The notes under the pieces are model-generated. The model made no database searches. It saw only the letters and a list, made by a program, of their open reading frames with translations, and had not been told where the DNA came from. A DNA stretch of 64,000 nt from Solwaraspora sp. WMMD1047. GTDB taxonomy: Bacteria; Actinomycetota; Actinomycetes; Mycobacteriales; Micromonosporaceae. The position numbers and the translations under genes are program-made. The stretch lies in assembly GCF_029626155.1 (NCBI RefSeq), contig NZ_JARUBL010000001.1:6166501-6230500 (forward strand). The letters run 5' to 3'. Positions 25,063 through 33,632 of this stretch are shown here, in pieces; position 1 is the first letter of the stretch, and the number at the start of each line of letters is the position of its first letter.

Positions 25063-25360
25063 TCACCAGGTGTGGCCGGTGAGGCGCTCGTACACCTCGA
25101 CGTAGCGGGACCGGGTCGCCTCGACGACCTCGGCCGGCACCTGCGGCGCGGGCGGGGTCTTGTCCCAGCCGCTGCCGGCCGCCCAGTCCCGCACGTACTG
25201 CTTGTCGAAGGAGAACTGGGTCCGGCCCGGCTGGTACGCGTCCGCCGGCCAGAACCGGGACGAGTCCGAGGTGAGCACCTCGTCGGCGAGCAGCAGCATG
25301 CCGTCCGGCGCCCACCCGAACTCCAGCTTCGTGTCGGCCATCAGAATGCCCCGCTCGGCG
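25063..25360 (-). pseudogene. 3' fragment of purC
   Basis: The last 98 residues of SAICAR synthetase (from the residues before ADTKLEFGWAPDGM to VYERLTGHTW) in a second copy, truncated at 25360 where unrelated sequence starts. Codon differences from the intact gene near its broken end are three synonymous changes and one Val-to-Met change. It lacks the nucleotide-binding half and is not expected to be active. Confidence 0.93.
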
Positions 25361-25464
25361 CCCCGGTGGGGACACGTGACCGCGTACCACGACGGACAGG
25401 ACGGCGGGCGTTTCGCTTGTTACACTTGCTTCGAATAATGCGGATGGCAGATGAGGTGGTGGTC

Positions 25465-25920
25465 ATGGCTCTGGCAGTAAGCCCGGTCGCACCCGACCCA
25501 CAGTCGGTTGCGGTCGCGGCCGAGGCGCTTCCTCGCGTCCAGGCGTACCTCCGAACCCACCAGGACAGTTCAGCCACCGTCCGGCTGATCGACGATGAGG
25601 ACGGCGGTCAGCTCGTGGTCCCCCGTGGCGCCGTTGAGCTGCTCGCCCGGGTGCTCGCGCATATGGCCAACGGGCACAGCGTTTCAGTCGTGCCGGCACA
25701 CGCCGAGCTGACCACCCAGCAGGCCGCAGAGCTGCTCAACGTCTCCCGGCCATACCTGATCGGCTTATTGGACGCCGGCGAGATCGAATACCGGAAGGTC
25801 GGTACCCATCGACGTGTCATGGCCGGTTCGCTCCTGGCCTACAAGCACCAGGACGACGCACGACGTCGCGCAGCGGCCGACGAACTGACGCAGCTCGCGC
25901 AAGAGATGGATCTGACCTGA
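25465..25920 (+). CDS. Excisionase-type HTH antitoxin of a PIN toxin module
   Basis: 151 residues. The helix-turn-helix of the excisionase/MerR-like kind lies at about 80-120: LTTQQAAELLNVSRPYLIGL, LLDAGEIEYRKVGTHRR, followed by a helical tail (DDARRRAAADELTQLAQEMD) that should wrap the toxin. ATG 25465 is preferred over ATG 25438 and 25444 because of the GAGGTGG before it. A plausible AT-rich promoter lies at 25410-25438. The toxin ATG follows four bases after its stop. Composition is less GC-biased than the neighbours. The reading frame is intact although the toxin is broken. Confidence 0.88.
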   Translation: MALAVSPVAPDPQSVAVAAEALPRVQAYLRTHQDSSATVRLIDDEDGGQLVVPRGAVELLARVLAHMANGHSVSVVPAHAELTTQQAAELLNVSRPYLIGLLDAGEIEYRKVGTHRRVMAGSLLAYKHQDDARRRAAADELTQLAQEMDLT

Positions 25921-25924
25921 CGCC

Positions 25925-26482
25925 ATGACCTTCGTAGCCGTCTACGACGCCAGCGTTCTCTACCCGAGCACCCTGCGTGACCTTCTACTCCGAATCGCCC
26001 AGTCCGGCCTCGTGGACGCCAAGTGGACCGAGCAGATACTCGACGAAGTGTTCTCCGCGCTGCGTCGATAACGGCCCGATCTCGACACCGCCAAGCTGGC
26101 CCGCACCCGCGCGCTCATGGGCACCGCCGCGCGAGACTGGCGGGTCAGCGGCCATGAGCGCCTCATCGACTCTCTGAAGCTGCCCGATCCCGACGACCGG
26201 CATGTGCTCGCCGCCGCCATCCGCGCACGCGCCCAGATCATCGTCACCTCCAACCTCCGTCACTTTCCCGCCGATGAACTGCGGTCCTGGGACATTGAGG
26301 CAGTGTCCCCGGACGAGTTCGTCCGCGATCAGATAAGCCTGGATCGCAGCACGGTGTACGCCGCTGTCCAGCAGATCGCCAATTCATGGCGGAATCCACC
26401 GGGCAGCGTCGAGGATGTGCTGGACCGCCTCGAACGATCTGGTCTCGGCGTCAGCGTCGCCGAGTTGCGGGCCGGAGGCTGA
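25925..26482 (+). pseudogene. PIN-domain toxin with premature stop (VapC-like)
   Basis: The full frame would encode 185 residues, but codon 49 is TAA (26069-26071). The N-terminal part has the first PIN acid in VAVYDASVLYPSTLRDLL and the second acidic element in WTEQILDEVF. The C-terminal part has the later acid in LPDPDDRHVLAAAI and the Asn in IIVTSNLRHF. A re-start at ATG 26117 gives 121 residues without the first two acids, so nuclease activity should be lost. A single C-to-T change from CAA would explain the stop. Family toxins are Mg-dependent RNases. Confidence 0.9.
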
Positions 26483-26838
26483 GCCGGCAGTTTCTCCACC
26501 GGACTGTCGGGCCAGCGTCGTCAAGCTGGGGACCGGCGGGTCACCAGGTGTGGCCGGTGAGGCGCTCGTACACCTCGACGTAGCGGGACCGGGTCGCCTC
26601 GACGACCTCGGCCGGCACCTGCGGCGCGGGTGGGGTCTTGTCCCAGCCGCTGCCGGCCGCCCAGTCCCGCACGTACTGCTTGTCGAAGGAGAACTGGGTC
26701 CGGCCCGGCTGGTACGCGTCCGCCGGCCAGAACCGGGACGAGTCCGAGGTGAGCACCTCGTCGGCGAGCAGCAGCATGCCGTCCGGCGCCCAGCCGAACT
26801 CCAGCTTGGTGTCGGCCACCAGAATCCCCCGCTCGGCG
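26279..26838. repeat. Direct repeat copy 2 (native context of purC)
   Basis: Second copy of the 560-bp segment. Here both flanks continue into whole genes: the toxin on the left and intact purC on the right. With copy 1 it flanks the antitoxin-toxin unit, giving a tandem-duplication-like period of 1478 bases. Confidence 0.97.
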
Positions 26839-27371
26839 GCCAGCTCGGCGCCCCGCCGGTAGACCGCCAGGGTCGTCTCCCGCAGTCGCTCGGCGGTCTC
26901 GGCCCCCACCTTCGCCGCCACCTCGGCGAAGGTCATGAACTCATCGTGCTCGCCCACCGGTGCCTTGGTGGTCGGGGTGAAGATCGGTGCCGGCAGGATC
27001 GACGCCTCCACCAGGCCGCGCGGCAGCTCGACCCCGGAGACGGCACCGTCGCGCTGGTACTCCCGCAGGCCCAGCCCGGTCAGGTAGCCGCGCGCGATGC
27101 ACTCGACCGGGACCATCTCCAGCCGGCGGCAGCGCACCGCCCGGCCGGCGAACTCGGCCGGCACGTCGGTGGCGGAGATGACGTGGTTGGGCACCAGGTC
27201 GGCGAGCTGGTCGAACCACCACAGCGACAGCGCGGTGAGCAGCCGGCCCTTGTCCGGGATCGGGGTGGGCAGCACCACGTCGTAGACCGAGATCCGGTCC
27301 GAGGCGACCAGGATCAGGTCGTCGCCGTCGGCGTACACGTCCCGGACCTTGCCGGAATGCAGCAGTTCCAC
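26541..27371 (-). CDS. purC: SAICAR synthetase (phosphoribosylaminoimidazole-succinocarboxamide synthase)
   Basis: Purine biosynthesis: ATP-dependent joining of CAIR and aspartate. 276 residues, GTG 27371. Family motifs are LLHSGKVRDVYADGDDLILV at the N-terminus, SDRISVYDVVLPTPIPDKG, VECIARGYLTGLG, the ATP/aspartate region ILVADTKLEFGW, and LTSDSSRFWPADAY with FDKQYVRDW at the end. The intact copy; a 3' fragment of it is duplicated at 25063-25360. It is divergent from the solute-binding lipoprotein gene. No other pur gene is in the window. Confidence 0.96.
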   Translation of the reverse strand: MELLHSGKVRDVYADGDDLILVASDRISVYDVVLPTPIPDKGRLLTALSLWWFDQLADLVPNHVISATDVPAEFAGRAVRCRRLEMVPVECIARGYLTGLGLREYQRDGAVSGVELPRGLVEASILPAPIFTPTTKAPVGEHDEFMTFAEVAAKVGAETAERLRETTLAVYRRGAELAAERGILVADTKLEFGWAPDGMLLLADEVLTSDSSRFWPADAYQPGRTQFSFDKQYVRDWAAGSGWDKTPPAPQVPAEVVEATRSRYVEVYERLTGHTW

Positions 27372-27497
27372 CGGCCCAGTAGACCATGTGCCGCGACAAC
27401 CGCCGGGACGGACCGGACGGACGTTGACACCCGGCCGCGTGACCTGTGTAAATAGTCCCGATCACCGCTGAGTTGACCGGTGCCGTCAGGAGCTGTC

Positions 27498-28820
27498 GTG
27501 CCCCCTTGCCTGCCCTCCCCGGCGCCGCGCCGGCCCGGTGCCCGGCGCCTGTTCGGTGCCGCGCTCGCCGCCCTGCTCGCGTTGACCGTCCTCACCGCCT
27601 GCGGCGGCGAGGACGACGGGCCGGTCGACGAGCGGGTCCAGCTCTCGATCTTCTGGTGGGGCGCGGAGCGCCGGGCCGAGCTGACCGAGCAGGCGCTGAA
27701 CCTCTACACCGAACGGCACCCCGAGGTCACCTTCCGGGTCACCTGGCAGGGCAACACCGGTTACTACGACCGGCTCTCCACCGAGGCGGCCAGCGGCAAC
27801 GCCCCCGACCTGTTCCAGATCGACGACAACTACCTCACCGAGTACGCCGAACGCGGCATCACCCTGGACCTGACCGACTACGTCAACGACAACCGCCTCA
27901 ACCTGACGAACCTGCCGAGCAGCCTCGCCCAGTACGGCCAGATCGGTGGCCGCACGATGGGGGTGGCCGCCGCCGAGAACACCCCCGGCATGATCTACAA
28001 CAAGTCGCTGTTGGAGCGGCTCGGCCTGCCCGAACCGCGGATCGGCATGACGTACGAGGAGTTCATCGACTGGGCGGTCGCCGTGACCGAGCGCACCGAC
28101 GGTGAGACCGCCGGCACGATGGACCCGTCCGCCGACTACAAGGCGCTCTGGCTCTGGCTGCGGTCGGAGGGCAAGGAGCTCTATCAGGGCCGGCAGGTCG
28201 GCTTCACGGTCGAGGACCTGACCCGCTGGTTCGACCTGTGGCAGCGCGCCCGCGCGGCGCAGGCCACCCCCGAACCGGCCGTCATCACCCAGGCGAACAG
28301 CGGTGACGTGACCCGGCAACTGGTCGCCACCGGGCAGGCCGCGACGTCGTTCATGTGGTCCAACCAGCTACCCGAGCTGCAGAAGCTGACCGAGGACGAG
28401 CTCGCCGTCGTCACCTACCCGGGGGCACCGGAGGCCCAGTGGGCGCGGGCCTCGATGTACTGGGCCGCGTTCCGGGGCACCCGGCATCCCGAGATCGTCA
28501 TTGACGTGATCAACTTTCTGACCAACGATGTGGCGGCCGGTCGGATCCTCGGTACGGAACGCGGGCTGAGCGCGAACCTCGACGTGCGGGCCGCGGTCCA
28601 GGAGTCGCTCACCGACGAGAGCATGCGACGCTCCGCGGTCTTCGAGACCGGGATGGCCGAGCGGTTCGGTCCCGCTCCGGTGCCGCCGCCCAAGGGGCAC
28701 GCCCGGGTCCGCGCCCTGCTGCTGACCGCGGCCGAGGACGCCCAGTTCGGCCGGGCCACCACCCGGGACGCGGCGGCCCGGTTCATCGCCCAGGCCAACG
28801 CCGCGCTCACCGCCGGATGA
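27498..28820 (+). CDS. Extracellular solute-binding lipoprotein (ABC sugar-type)
   Basis: 440 residues. GTG 27498 has AGGAG about seven bases upstream; an upstream GTG (27480) is less likely. The lipobox is VLTACGG, with the lipidated Cys at about residue 36. The mature protein resembles family-1 (maltose/sugar type) binding proteins: LSIFWWGAERRAELTEQALN, then GNAPDLFQIDDNYLTEYAER, IYNKSLLERLGLP, and a C-terminal Trp/Phe-rich clamp. It would deliver a solute, likely an oligosaccharide, to a membrane transporter. No permease or ATPase gene is adjacent, so it is an orphan subunit. Confidence 0.92.
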   Translation: MPPCLPSPAPRRPGARRLFGAALAALLALTVLTACGGEDDGPVDERVQLSIFWWGAERRAELTEQALNLYTERHPEVTFRVTWQGNTGYYDRLSTEAASGNAPDLFQIDDNYLTEYAERGITLDLTDYVNDNRLNLTNLPSSLAQYGQIGGRTMGVAAAENTPGMIYNKSLLERLGLPEPRIGMTYEEFIDWAVAVTERTDGETAGTMDPSADYKALWLWLRSEGKELYQGRQVGFTVEDLTRWFDLWQRARAAQATPEPAVITQANSGDVTRQLVATGQAATSFMWSNQLPELQKLTEDELAVVTYPGAPEAQWARASMYWAAFRGTRHPEIVIDVINFLTNDVAAGRILGTERGLSANLDVRAAVQESLTDESMRRSAVFETGMAERFGPAPVPPPKGHARVRALLLTAAEDAQFGRATTRDAAARFIAQANAALTAG

Positions 28821-28826
28821 ACCCTT

Positions 28827-28843
28827 CCCGAGCCCGGCTCGGG
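28827..28843. terminator. Short convergent hairpin
   Basis: CCCGAGC (28827-28833) and GCTCGGG (28837-28843) around a 3-base loop, squeezed between the ends of the solute-binding lipoprotein gene and the small membrane-protein gene. Confidence 0.5.
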
Positions 28844-28844
28844 G

Positions 28845-29090
28845 CTACCGCCGACCGGACCGCCGACCGCGCATGATCAGCAACACGATCAGGACTATCA
28901 CCCCGATCACCACCAGGCAGCAGAGCGCCCCGAAGATGCCGAAACCGCCTCGCGGCCGGCGGCGGGCCGCCTCCACCGCCAGTTCGCCGGGACCGGACGC
29001 CGCCCACGCCGCCACCGGTACGAAGACCGCCAGCGACACCGCGGTCAGGATCGCGCCCAGCCGGGCGCCCCATCGTCGTAGAAATGCCAT
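28845..29090 (-). CDS. Small membrane protein with signal peptide
   Basis: 81 residues, ATG 29090. It has a Sec-type signal (RLGAILTAVSLAVFVPVAAW, A-x-A after it), a short basic linker (ARRRPRG), then one hydrophobic helix (ALCCLVVIGVIVLIVLLIM) and a basic end (RGRRSGRR). This predicts a bitopic protein with a short exported part and a cytosolic Arg-rich tail. The Cys-Cys pair at the start of the helix could be lipidated or redox-active, which is speculation. No family recognised. Confidence 0.72.
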   Translation of the reverse strand: MAFLRRWGARLGAILTAVSLAVFVPVAAWAASGPGELAVEAARRRPRGGFGIFGALCCLVVIGVIVLIVLLIMRGRRSGRR

Positions 29091-29161
29091 GGCTACATGG
29101 TGCTAGTCGGGCGCAACCCCGGCCGGTCGCCACACCGGTAGGCGGCCGATCATCGACGGCG

Positions 29162-30040
29162 CTAGAGCTCGCGCAGCATGCGGCGCAGGATGTCCGGCGT
29201 GCTGGTCGGCGGCTCCGCCTCGATGAACAGTCGGCTCACCGCCGCCGCGTACCGGTCCACCTCGTCGCGCTTCTCGATGTAGAGGGCGTTGGTCAGGTAC
29301 TCGAAGTAGACGACATCCGGCAGTTCCTCGTCGGGGAAGCGCAGGATGGTGAACGCGCCACCGGCGGCCGCGTGTCCACCGGCGGTGAACGGGATCACCT
29401 GCAGCCGTACGCCGGGTAGCTCGGTGGCCTCCAGCAACGACTCCAACTGGCCACGCATCACCTTGCGACCGCCGATCGGCCGGCGGAGCACCGCCTCGTC
29501 GACCACCGCCCACAGCCGGGAGTTGTCGGACCGGTCCAGCACCTGCTTGCGGATCATCCGGAGCTCGACCCGACGGTCCACCTCCTCGCCACCGGATTCG
29601 CCGTAGCCGAGCATGATGACGCTGCGGGCGTACTCCTCGGTCTGCAGCAGGCCGGGGACGAACTGGACCTCGTAGGTACGGATCAGGCTGGCCGCGGCCT
29701 CCAGGTCCAGGTAGTACTGGAACCAGGTGGGCAGCAGGTCGCCGAAGCGGTGCCACCAGCCGGGCTGGTTGGCCTCGCGGACGACGGAGAGCAGCTCCGA
29801 ACGCTCCGCCTCATCGGTGACTCCGTAGAGCTTGAGCAGGTCGGCGACGTCGCGCTCCTTGAAGCCGACCCGGCCCAGCTCCATCCGGCTGATCTTGGAC
29901 TCGGAGGCCCGGATCAGGTAGCCGGCCGTCTCGCGGGTGACCTGGTTGGCCTCCCGCAACCGGCGCAGCCGGGCGCCCAGCTGCATCCTGCGGACCGTCG
30001 GCCCGCCTATCGAACCGCCATCCTGATGAGCACTGCTCAC
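29162..30040 (-). CDS. XRE-family HTH regulator with DUF5753
   Basis: 292 residues. An N-terminal Cro/C1-type helix-turn-helix (~20-75: LGARLRRLREANQVTRETAG, then ASESKISRMELGRVGFKERD) precedes the DUF5753 domain (~100-285: FVPGLLQTEEYARSVIM, the usual P-G-L-L-Q-T; then LPGVRLQVIPFTAGGHAAAG). Such proteins are abundant in actinomycetes and often pair with a DUF397 gene, which is absent next to this one. GTG 30040 is chosen for GGAGG 6-10 bases upstream. Target unknown. A paralogue with a DUF397 partner lies at 46.1-47.3 kb. Confidence 0.92.
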   Translation of the reverse strand: MSSAHQDGGSIGGPTVRRMQLGARLRRLREANQVTRETAGYLIRASESKISRMELGRVGFKERDVADLLKLYGVTDEAERSELLSVVREANQPGWWHRFGDLLPTWFQYYLDLEAAASLIRTYEVQFVPGLLQTEEYARSVIMLGYGESGGEEVDRRVELRMIRKQVLDRSDNSRLWAVVDEAVLRRPIGGRKVMRGQLESLLEATELPGVRLQVIPFTAGGHAAAGGAFTILRFPDEELPDVVYFEYLTNALYIEKRDEVDRYAAAVSRLFIEAEPPTSTPDILRRMLREL

Positions 30041-30230
30041 CGCGGACCTCCGGTTGCCATCCACAGGAACAACGTCGTCGTAGTTCCGCCCGTGAGCGTG
30101 CCATGGTCGACGGCGAAACCAGATCCACCGAATGCCCGACTCCGGATACCCGGGGCCGGGCGGTGGGGACCGCTTCACCAGTCGCCACAATACTTGTCGA
30201 TCAGCGGAACGCCAGTCGGGCCGGCAGGTG

Positions 30231-30266
30231 AAAAGGCCCGCCAGATAATTATCTGGCGGGCCTTTT
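30231..30266. terminator. Perfect 36-base palindrome, intrinsic terminator of tRNA-fMet
   Basis: AAAAGGCCCGCCAGATAA (30231-30248) is the exact inverse of TTATCTGGCGGGCCTTTT (30249-30266). On the minus strand it starts four bases after the tRNA CCA end and finishes in T4, so it terminates the tRNA. The A4 on the other side makes it usable from both strands. Confidence 0.9.
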
Positions 30267-30269
30267 CGG

Positions 30270-30346
30270 TGGTAGCGGGGACAGGATTTGAACCTGCGAC
30301 CTCTGGGTTATGAGCCCAGCGAGCTACCGAGCTGCTCCACCCCGCG
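30270..30346 (-). tRNA. Initiator tRNA-Met (CAT), CCA encoded
   Basis: 77 nt on the minus strand. The acceptor stem CGCGGGG pairs with CCCCGC followed by T, so position 1 (C) is unpaired with position 72 (T), a hallmark of bacterial initiator tRNA. Anticodon arm: CTGGGCTCATAACCCAG, with three G-C pairs before the loop (GGG/CCC), another initiator feature, and anticodon CAT. The T arm has GGTTCAAATCC. The 3' CCA is encoded (30270-30272). Confidence 0.97.
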
Positions 30347-30455
30347 TTGACTCGTTAACACTAGCGCACCCGCCCGCCGACCCGCAAAACGGGGGGCCTA
30401 CGCCCCGGAACATCACCCCTGAGCTGGGAAGTCGGGTTCACGGCGGGAATGCGGC

Positions 30456-30488
30456 GGGGCGGCGGATCGTCGTCCGATCCGCCGCCCC
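30456..30488 (-). terminator. Hairpin after the UPF0182 gene
   Basis: GGGGCGGCGGATCG (30456-30469) pairs perfectly with CGATCCGCCGCCCC (30475-30488) around a 5-base loop, about 25 bases past the UPF0182 stop codon. No clear T-tract. Confidence 0.7.
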
Positions 30489-30512
30489 GGTCAGCATCCG
30501 CCAGCCGCCCCG

Positions 30513-33497
30513 CTAGCCGCCCGGCGTGGGTGCCGGGGTCTGCGGCGGTGGCGCCGCCCCGGGAGCCGCCCGCTGGGCGGCCTGGAACTCGTCCATCGCC
30601 ACGTCCAGCGCCTGCAGCGCCCGGCCGTACCGCTCGAAGTCGCCGGAGGCCTGGGCCGCCTTGACCTCCTCGATCGCCAGCCGCACCTTCTCCGCCGCGG
30701 CGGCGAGGTCGCCGGGGACGGCCGGCGGCGCCGTCACGGTTGGCGACGGCTCCGGGGTGGCCGACGGCGGTGGCTCCTCGCCACCGGGATCCGGCGGTGG
30801 TGCCGGGGTGCCGGTACCACCCTCCTGGCCCTGCCTGACCAGTTCGGCGATGCCCTCCTCGATGGTGTTGGCGAGCACCACGTACTCGCCGCCGTCGCCG
30901 TAGGAGAGCAGCACCCGCTGCAGCAGCGGATAGGCGTTTGTCTGGTTGCTCTTCACGTACACCGGCTCGACGTAGAGCATGCCGTCTTCGAACGGCAGCG
31001 ACAGCAGGTTGCCGTACTGCACCTGGGCCTGGTTCGAGGAGAGCAGGTTCAGCTGCTGCCGGATCGTCGCGTTGGTGTTCGTCATCCGTTGGTGGACCTG
31101 CACCGGACCGGCCACCGCGGTCTCGTCCGGCAGCTCCAGCACCTGCAACTGTGGACGTCCGTCCACATACGACCCGCTGATCAGGGCGGCGAGGTTCTGC
31201 CGACCGGCCGGGGTCACCGCCGAGGTGAGCTGGAAGCGCGGCTCGGACTGCTCGGGGAGCTGGGTGTAGAGGTAGTACGGCGGCTGCTTGGTGCCGCTGT
31301 CCGGCGCGTCCGGAACGTTCGGCACCTCCCAGAAGTCCTGCCCGGAGAAGAACTCCGACGGATCGGTGACGTGGAACCGGGACAGCAGGTTGCGCTGCAC
31401 CTTGAACAGGTCGGCCGGGTAGCGGAAGTGCGCCACCAGGCTGGCCGGGGTCTCGGCCTTCGGCACCACCAGGTCGCCGCCGAACGCCTTGTTCCACGCC
31501 TTGAGCACCGGGTCGGTCTCGTCGAACTCGTAGAGCTTCACAGTGCCGTCGTACGCGTCGACGGTGGCCTTCACCGAGTTGCGGATGTAGTTCACGTTCT
31601 CCCGGGCGAGCTGGAAGGTGCCCAGCCCGGTCAGCTCGTCGGCGGTCTGCTCCTGCAGGTTGACCTGCTCGGCGTAGGGGTAGGTCGCGGCGGTGGTGTA
31701 GCCGTCCACGATCCACTGGATCCGGCCGTCGACGATCGCCGGGTACGGGTCGCCGTCCAGGGTCAGGAACGGGGCGATCTTCTCCACCCGGTCCCGGGGG
31801 TTACGCACGTAGAGCAGCTTGGAGGCGTCGTTCAGCGCGTCGGAGAGCAGGAAGTTCGGCTCCTGCTCCTTGATGGCGTAGACCAGCCGGCGCGGGAACG
31901 AGCCGACCTCGACACCACCCGAGCCGGTGTAGGTGTAGTACTGCTCGCCGCCGGCCGCGGTCGGCCGGTCGAACTCGACGTTGCGCTCCGGGTCGGACTG
32001 CCCCACGATCACGTAGTCGCTGCCGTCCATCTGCTCGCCGAAGTAGATCCGCGGCTGCTCGGCCGGGATCTCCTCGGTCGACGACGAGCACGCCTCCTGG
32101 GCGGCCTGGTCGCCGAGGAAGCCCGAGACGAAGAACGGCTGGCCGCCGCAGACCACCTGGTTCGCGGGGGCGCTGACCATCCCGTACCCGTGGGTGAAGA
32201 CGGTGTGGCGGTTGATCCAGTTGCTCTGCTGGGTGGTGAGCTCGCCGTAGTTGATCTCCCGCATGCCGACCACGTAGTCCTGGGTCTCGGCCCCGACGGT
32301 GTACCGGTCGATGTCCAGCTTGGGACCGAAGTCGTAGAAGCCACGCACCTGCTGGAGCTGGGTGTAGGTCTCGGAGACCAGTTGCGGGTCGAGCAGCCGG
32401 ATGTTCGGGACCACCGCCTCGTCGGTGGCGAGGCTCTCCGGCGGTCGCAGGTTGCTGGCCGGATACGGCGTCGTCTTGCTGTCGGCCAGCCCGAACGCCG
32501 CCCGGGTCGCATTGATGCTGCGTTCGATGTACGGCGCTTCCTTGCTCAGCACGCTGGGGCGTACCTCGAAGGTCTGCACGGCCCACGGGTAGATGCCACC
32601 GATGGCCACCGCGGAGATCCCCAACAGGGCCAGCGAGATGCCCGGCCAGACCAGGTTCCGCATCACCGCGTTGGAGAAGATGATGATCGCCAGCGCCACC
32701 ACGATCGAGATGTAGGCCAGGATCTCCTTCGCCGGCAGCAGCGCGTTGATGCCGGTGTACCCGGCGCCGTAGAGATTGACCCCGTCGTTGAACTCCAGCA
32801 GCATGGCCCGCCGGTCCAGCACGTACGCAACCGCCTTGAGGAGCACGAAGACGGCCACCAGGCTGGTCAGGTGTGCCCGCGCGGCGGTGGTCATCCGGTC
32901 GCCGACGCCCTGCAGCCGCACCCCGCCGAAGATGTAGTGCACGGCCAGCGCGCCGATCACGGCGAGCACGACGGCGGTGAAGCCGAGCCCGAGCAGGTAG
33001 CGCCAGAACGGGAACTGGAAGACGTAGAAGCCGATGTCGATGCCGAACTCCGGGTCGTCCACTCCGAAGTCCTGGGCGTTGCGGAACAGCAGCCACTGGC
33101 TCCACCGGCCCTGCGCGGAGAGCCCGGCGAAGAACCCGACGACGATCGCCACGGCGGCGATCCAGGCACCGATCCGCGGCGCCAGCAGCATCCTGTAGCG
33201 GTCCAGCGTCGCCTGCTCCGGCGAGTGCGGCCGCAGCATCGGCCGCAGCCGGTAGGCCAGCCACAGGTTGCCGCCGATCACCGCGGCCATCGCGACCGCC
33301 CCGGCGACGAAGAGCAGCAGTCTGGTCGTCAGCACGCCGGTGAAGACCTGGGTGTAGTCGACCTCACCGAACCAGAGCCAGTCCGTCCACGCCTGGACGC
33401 CCCAGCCCAGCAGTGTGAAGAGCAGGAAGACCCCGAGGAGTACGCCGACCGTGACGCGCCCGCGCCGACTCATCCTCGGCAGGGGACCGCTTCTCAT
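30513..33497 (-). CDS. UPF0182-family large membrane protein
   Basis: 994 residues from ATG 33497 (a GTG at 33503 and an ATG at 33473 are also in frame). Seven or so hydrophobic helices occupy the first ~330 residues (VTVGVLLGVFLLFTLLGWGV, the signature DWLWFGEVDYTQVFTGVL, and LLEFNDGVNLYGAGYT). The remaining ~600 residues are a large soluble, probably extracytoplasmic domain. The C-terminus is a Pro/Glu-rich linker plus a short helical end. The length fits the family (about 950-1000). The same neighbour, the PDZ/Lon-like protease, is found next to M. tuberculosis Rv3193c. Function unknown. Confidence 0.95.
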   Translation of the reverse strand: MRSGPLPRMSRRGRVTVGVLLGVFLLFTLLGWGVQAWTDWLWFGEVDYTQVFTGVLTTRLLLFVAGAVAMAAVIGGNLWLAYRLRPMLRPHSPEQATLDRYRMLLAPRIGAWIAAVAIVVGFFAGLSAQGRWSQWLLFRNAQDFGVDDPEFGIDIGFYVFQFPFWRYLLGLGFTAVVLAVIGALAVHYIFGGVRLQGVGDRMTTAARAHLTSLVAVFVLLKAVAYVLDRRAMLLEFNDGVNLYGAGYTGINALLPAKEILAYISIVVALAIIIFSNAVMRNLVWPGISLALLGISAVAIGGIYPWAVQTFEVRPSVLSKEAPYIERSINATRAAFGLADSKTTPYPASNLRPPESLATDEAVVPNIRLLDPQLVSETYTQLQQVRGFYDFGPKLDIDRYTVGAETQDYVVGMREINYGELTTQQSNWINRHTVFTHGYGMVSAPANQVVCGGQPFFVSGFLGDQAAQEACSSSTEEIPAEQPRIYFGEQMDGSDYVIVGQSDPERNVEFDRPTAAGGEQYYTYTGSGGVEVGSFPRRLVYAIKEQEPNFLLSDALNDASKLLYVRNPRDRVEKIAPFLTLDGDPYPAIVDGRIQWIVDGYTTAATYPYAEQVNLQEQTADELTGLGTFQLARENVNYIRNSVKATVDAYDGTVKLYEFDETDPVLKAWNKAFGGDLVVPKAETPASLVAHFRYPADLFKVQRNLLSRFHVTDPSEFFSGQDFWEVPNVPDAPDSGTKQPPYYLYTQLPEQSEPRFQLTSAVTPAGRQNLAALISGSYVDGRPQLQVLELPDETAVAGPVQVHQRMTNTNATIRQQLNLLSSNQAQVQYGNLLSLPFEDGMLYVEPVYVKSNQTNAYPLLQRVLLSYGDGGEYVVLANTIEEGIAELVRQGQEGGTGTPAPPPDPGGEEPPPSATPEPSPTVTAPPAVPGDLAAAAEKVRLAIEEVKAAQASGDFERYGRALQALDVAMDEFQAAQRAAPGAAPPPQTPAPTPGG

Positions 33498-33632
33498 GAC
33501 CACTGTTGACTCTCCGCACGCTCAGATGCCGCCGGTCCGACCAGGCACCTACACTACGGGGTGATCCTGAACGTAATCGGCCCACCTCTGAACCGTTGCC
33601 GAATAGTCCCGCCGGGCCGGCCGCCCGGCCGG

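Larger units (their letters stand above)
24801..25360. repeat. Direct repeat copy 1 (toxin 3' end plus purC 3' end)
   Basis: 560 bases nearly identical to 26279-26838, offset 1478. Differences I count: 25153, 25315, 25330, 25341 and 25348 within the repeat, plus position 24800 at the edge. The five bases before that (24795-24799) also match. The segment spans the 3' end of the PIN toxin gene, the short intergenic sequence, and the last 98 codons of purC. At 25360 the match ends abruptly inside the purC sequence. Confidence 0.97.

Noticed and set aside
26117-26482. Functional shorter PIN toxin from the internal ATG
   Set aside because: Lacks the first two catalytic acids and has no Shine-Dalgarno of note.
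24801-26838. Insertion sequence or composite transposon flanked by direct repeats
   Set aside because: No transposase frame or terminal inverted repeats; the repeats are parts of purC and the toxin.
31089-33509. 806-codon plus-strand frame opposite the UPF0182 gene
   Set aside because: Antisense shadow in high-GC DNA; composition rich in His/Gln/Arg and no family motif.
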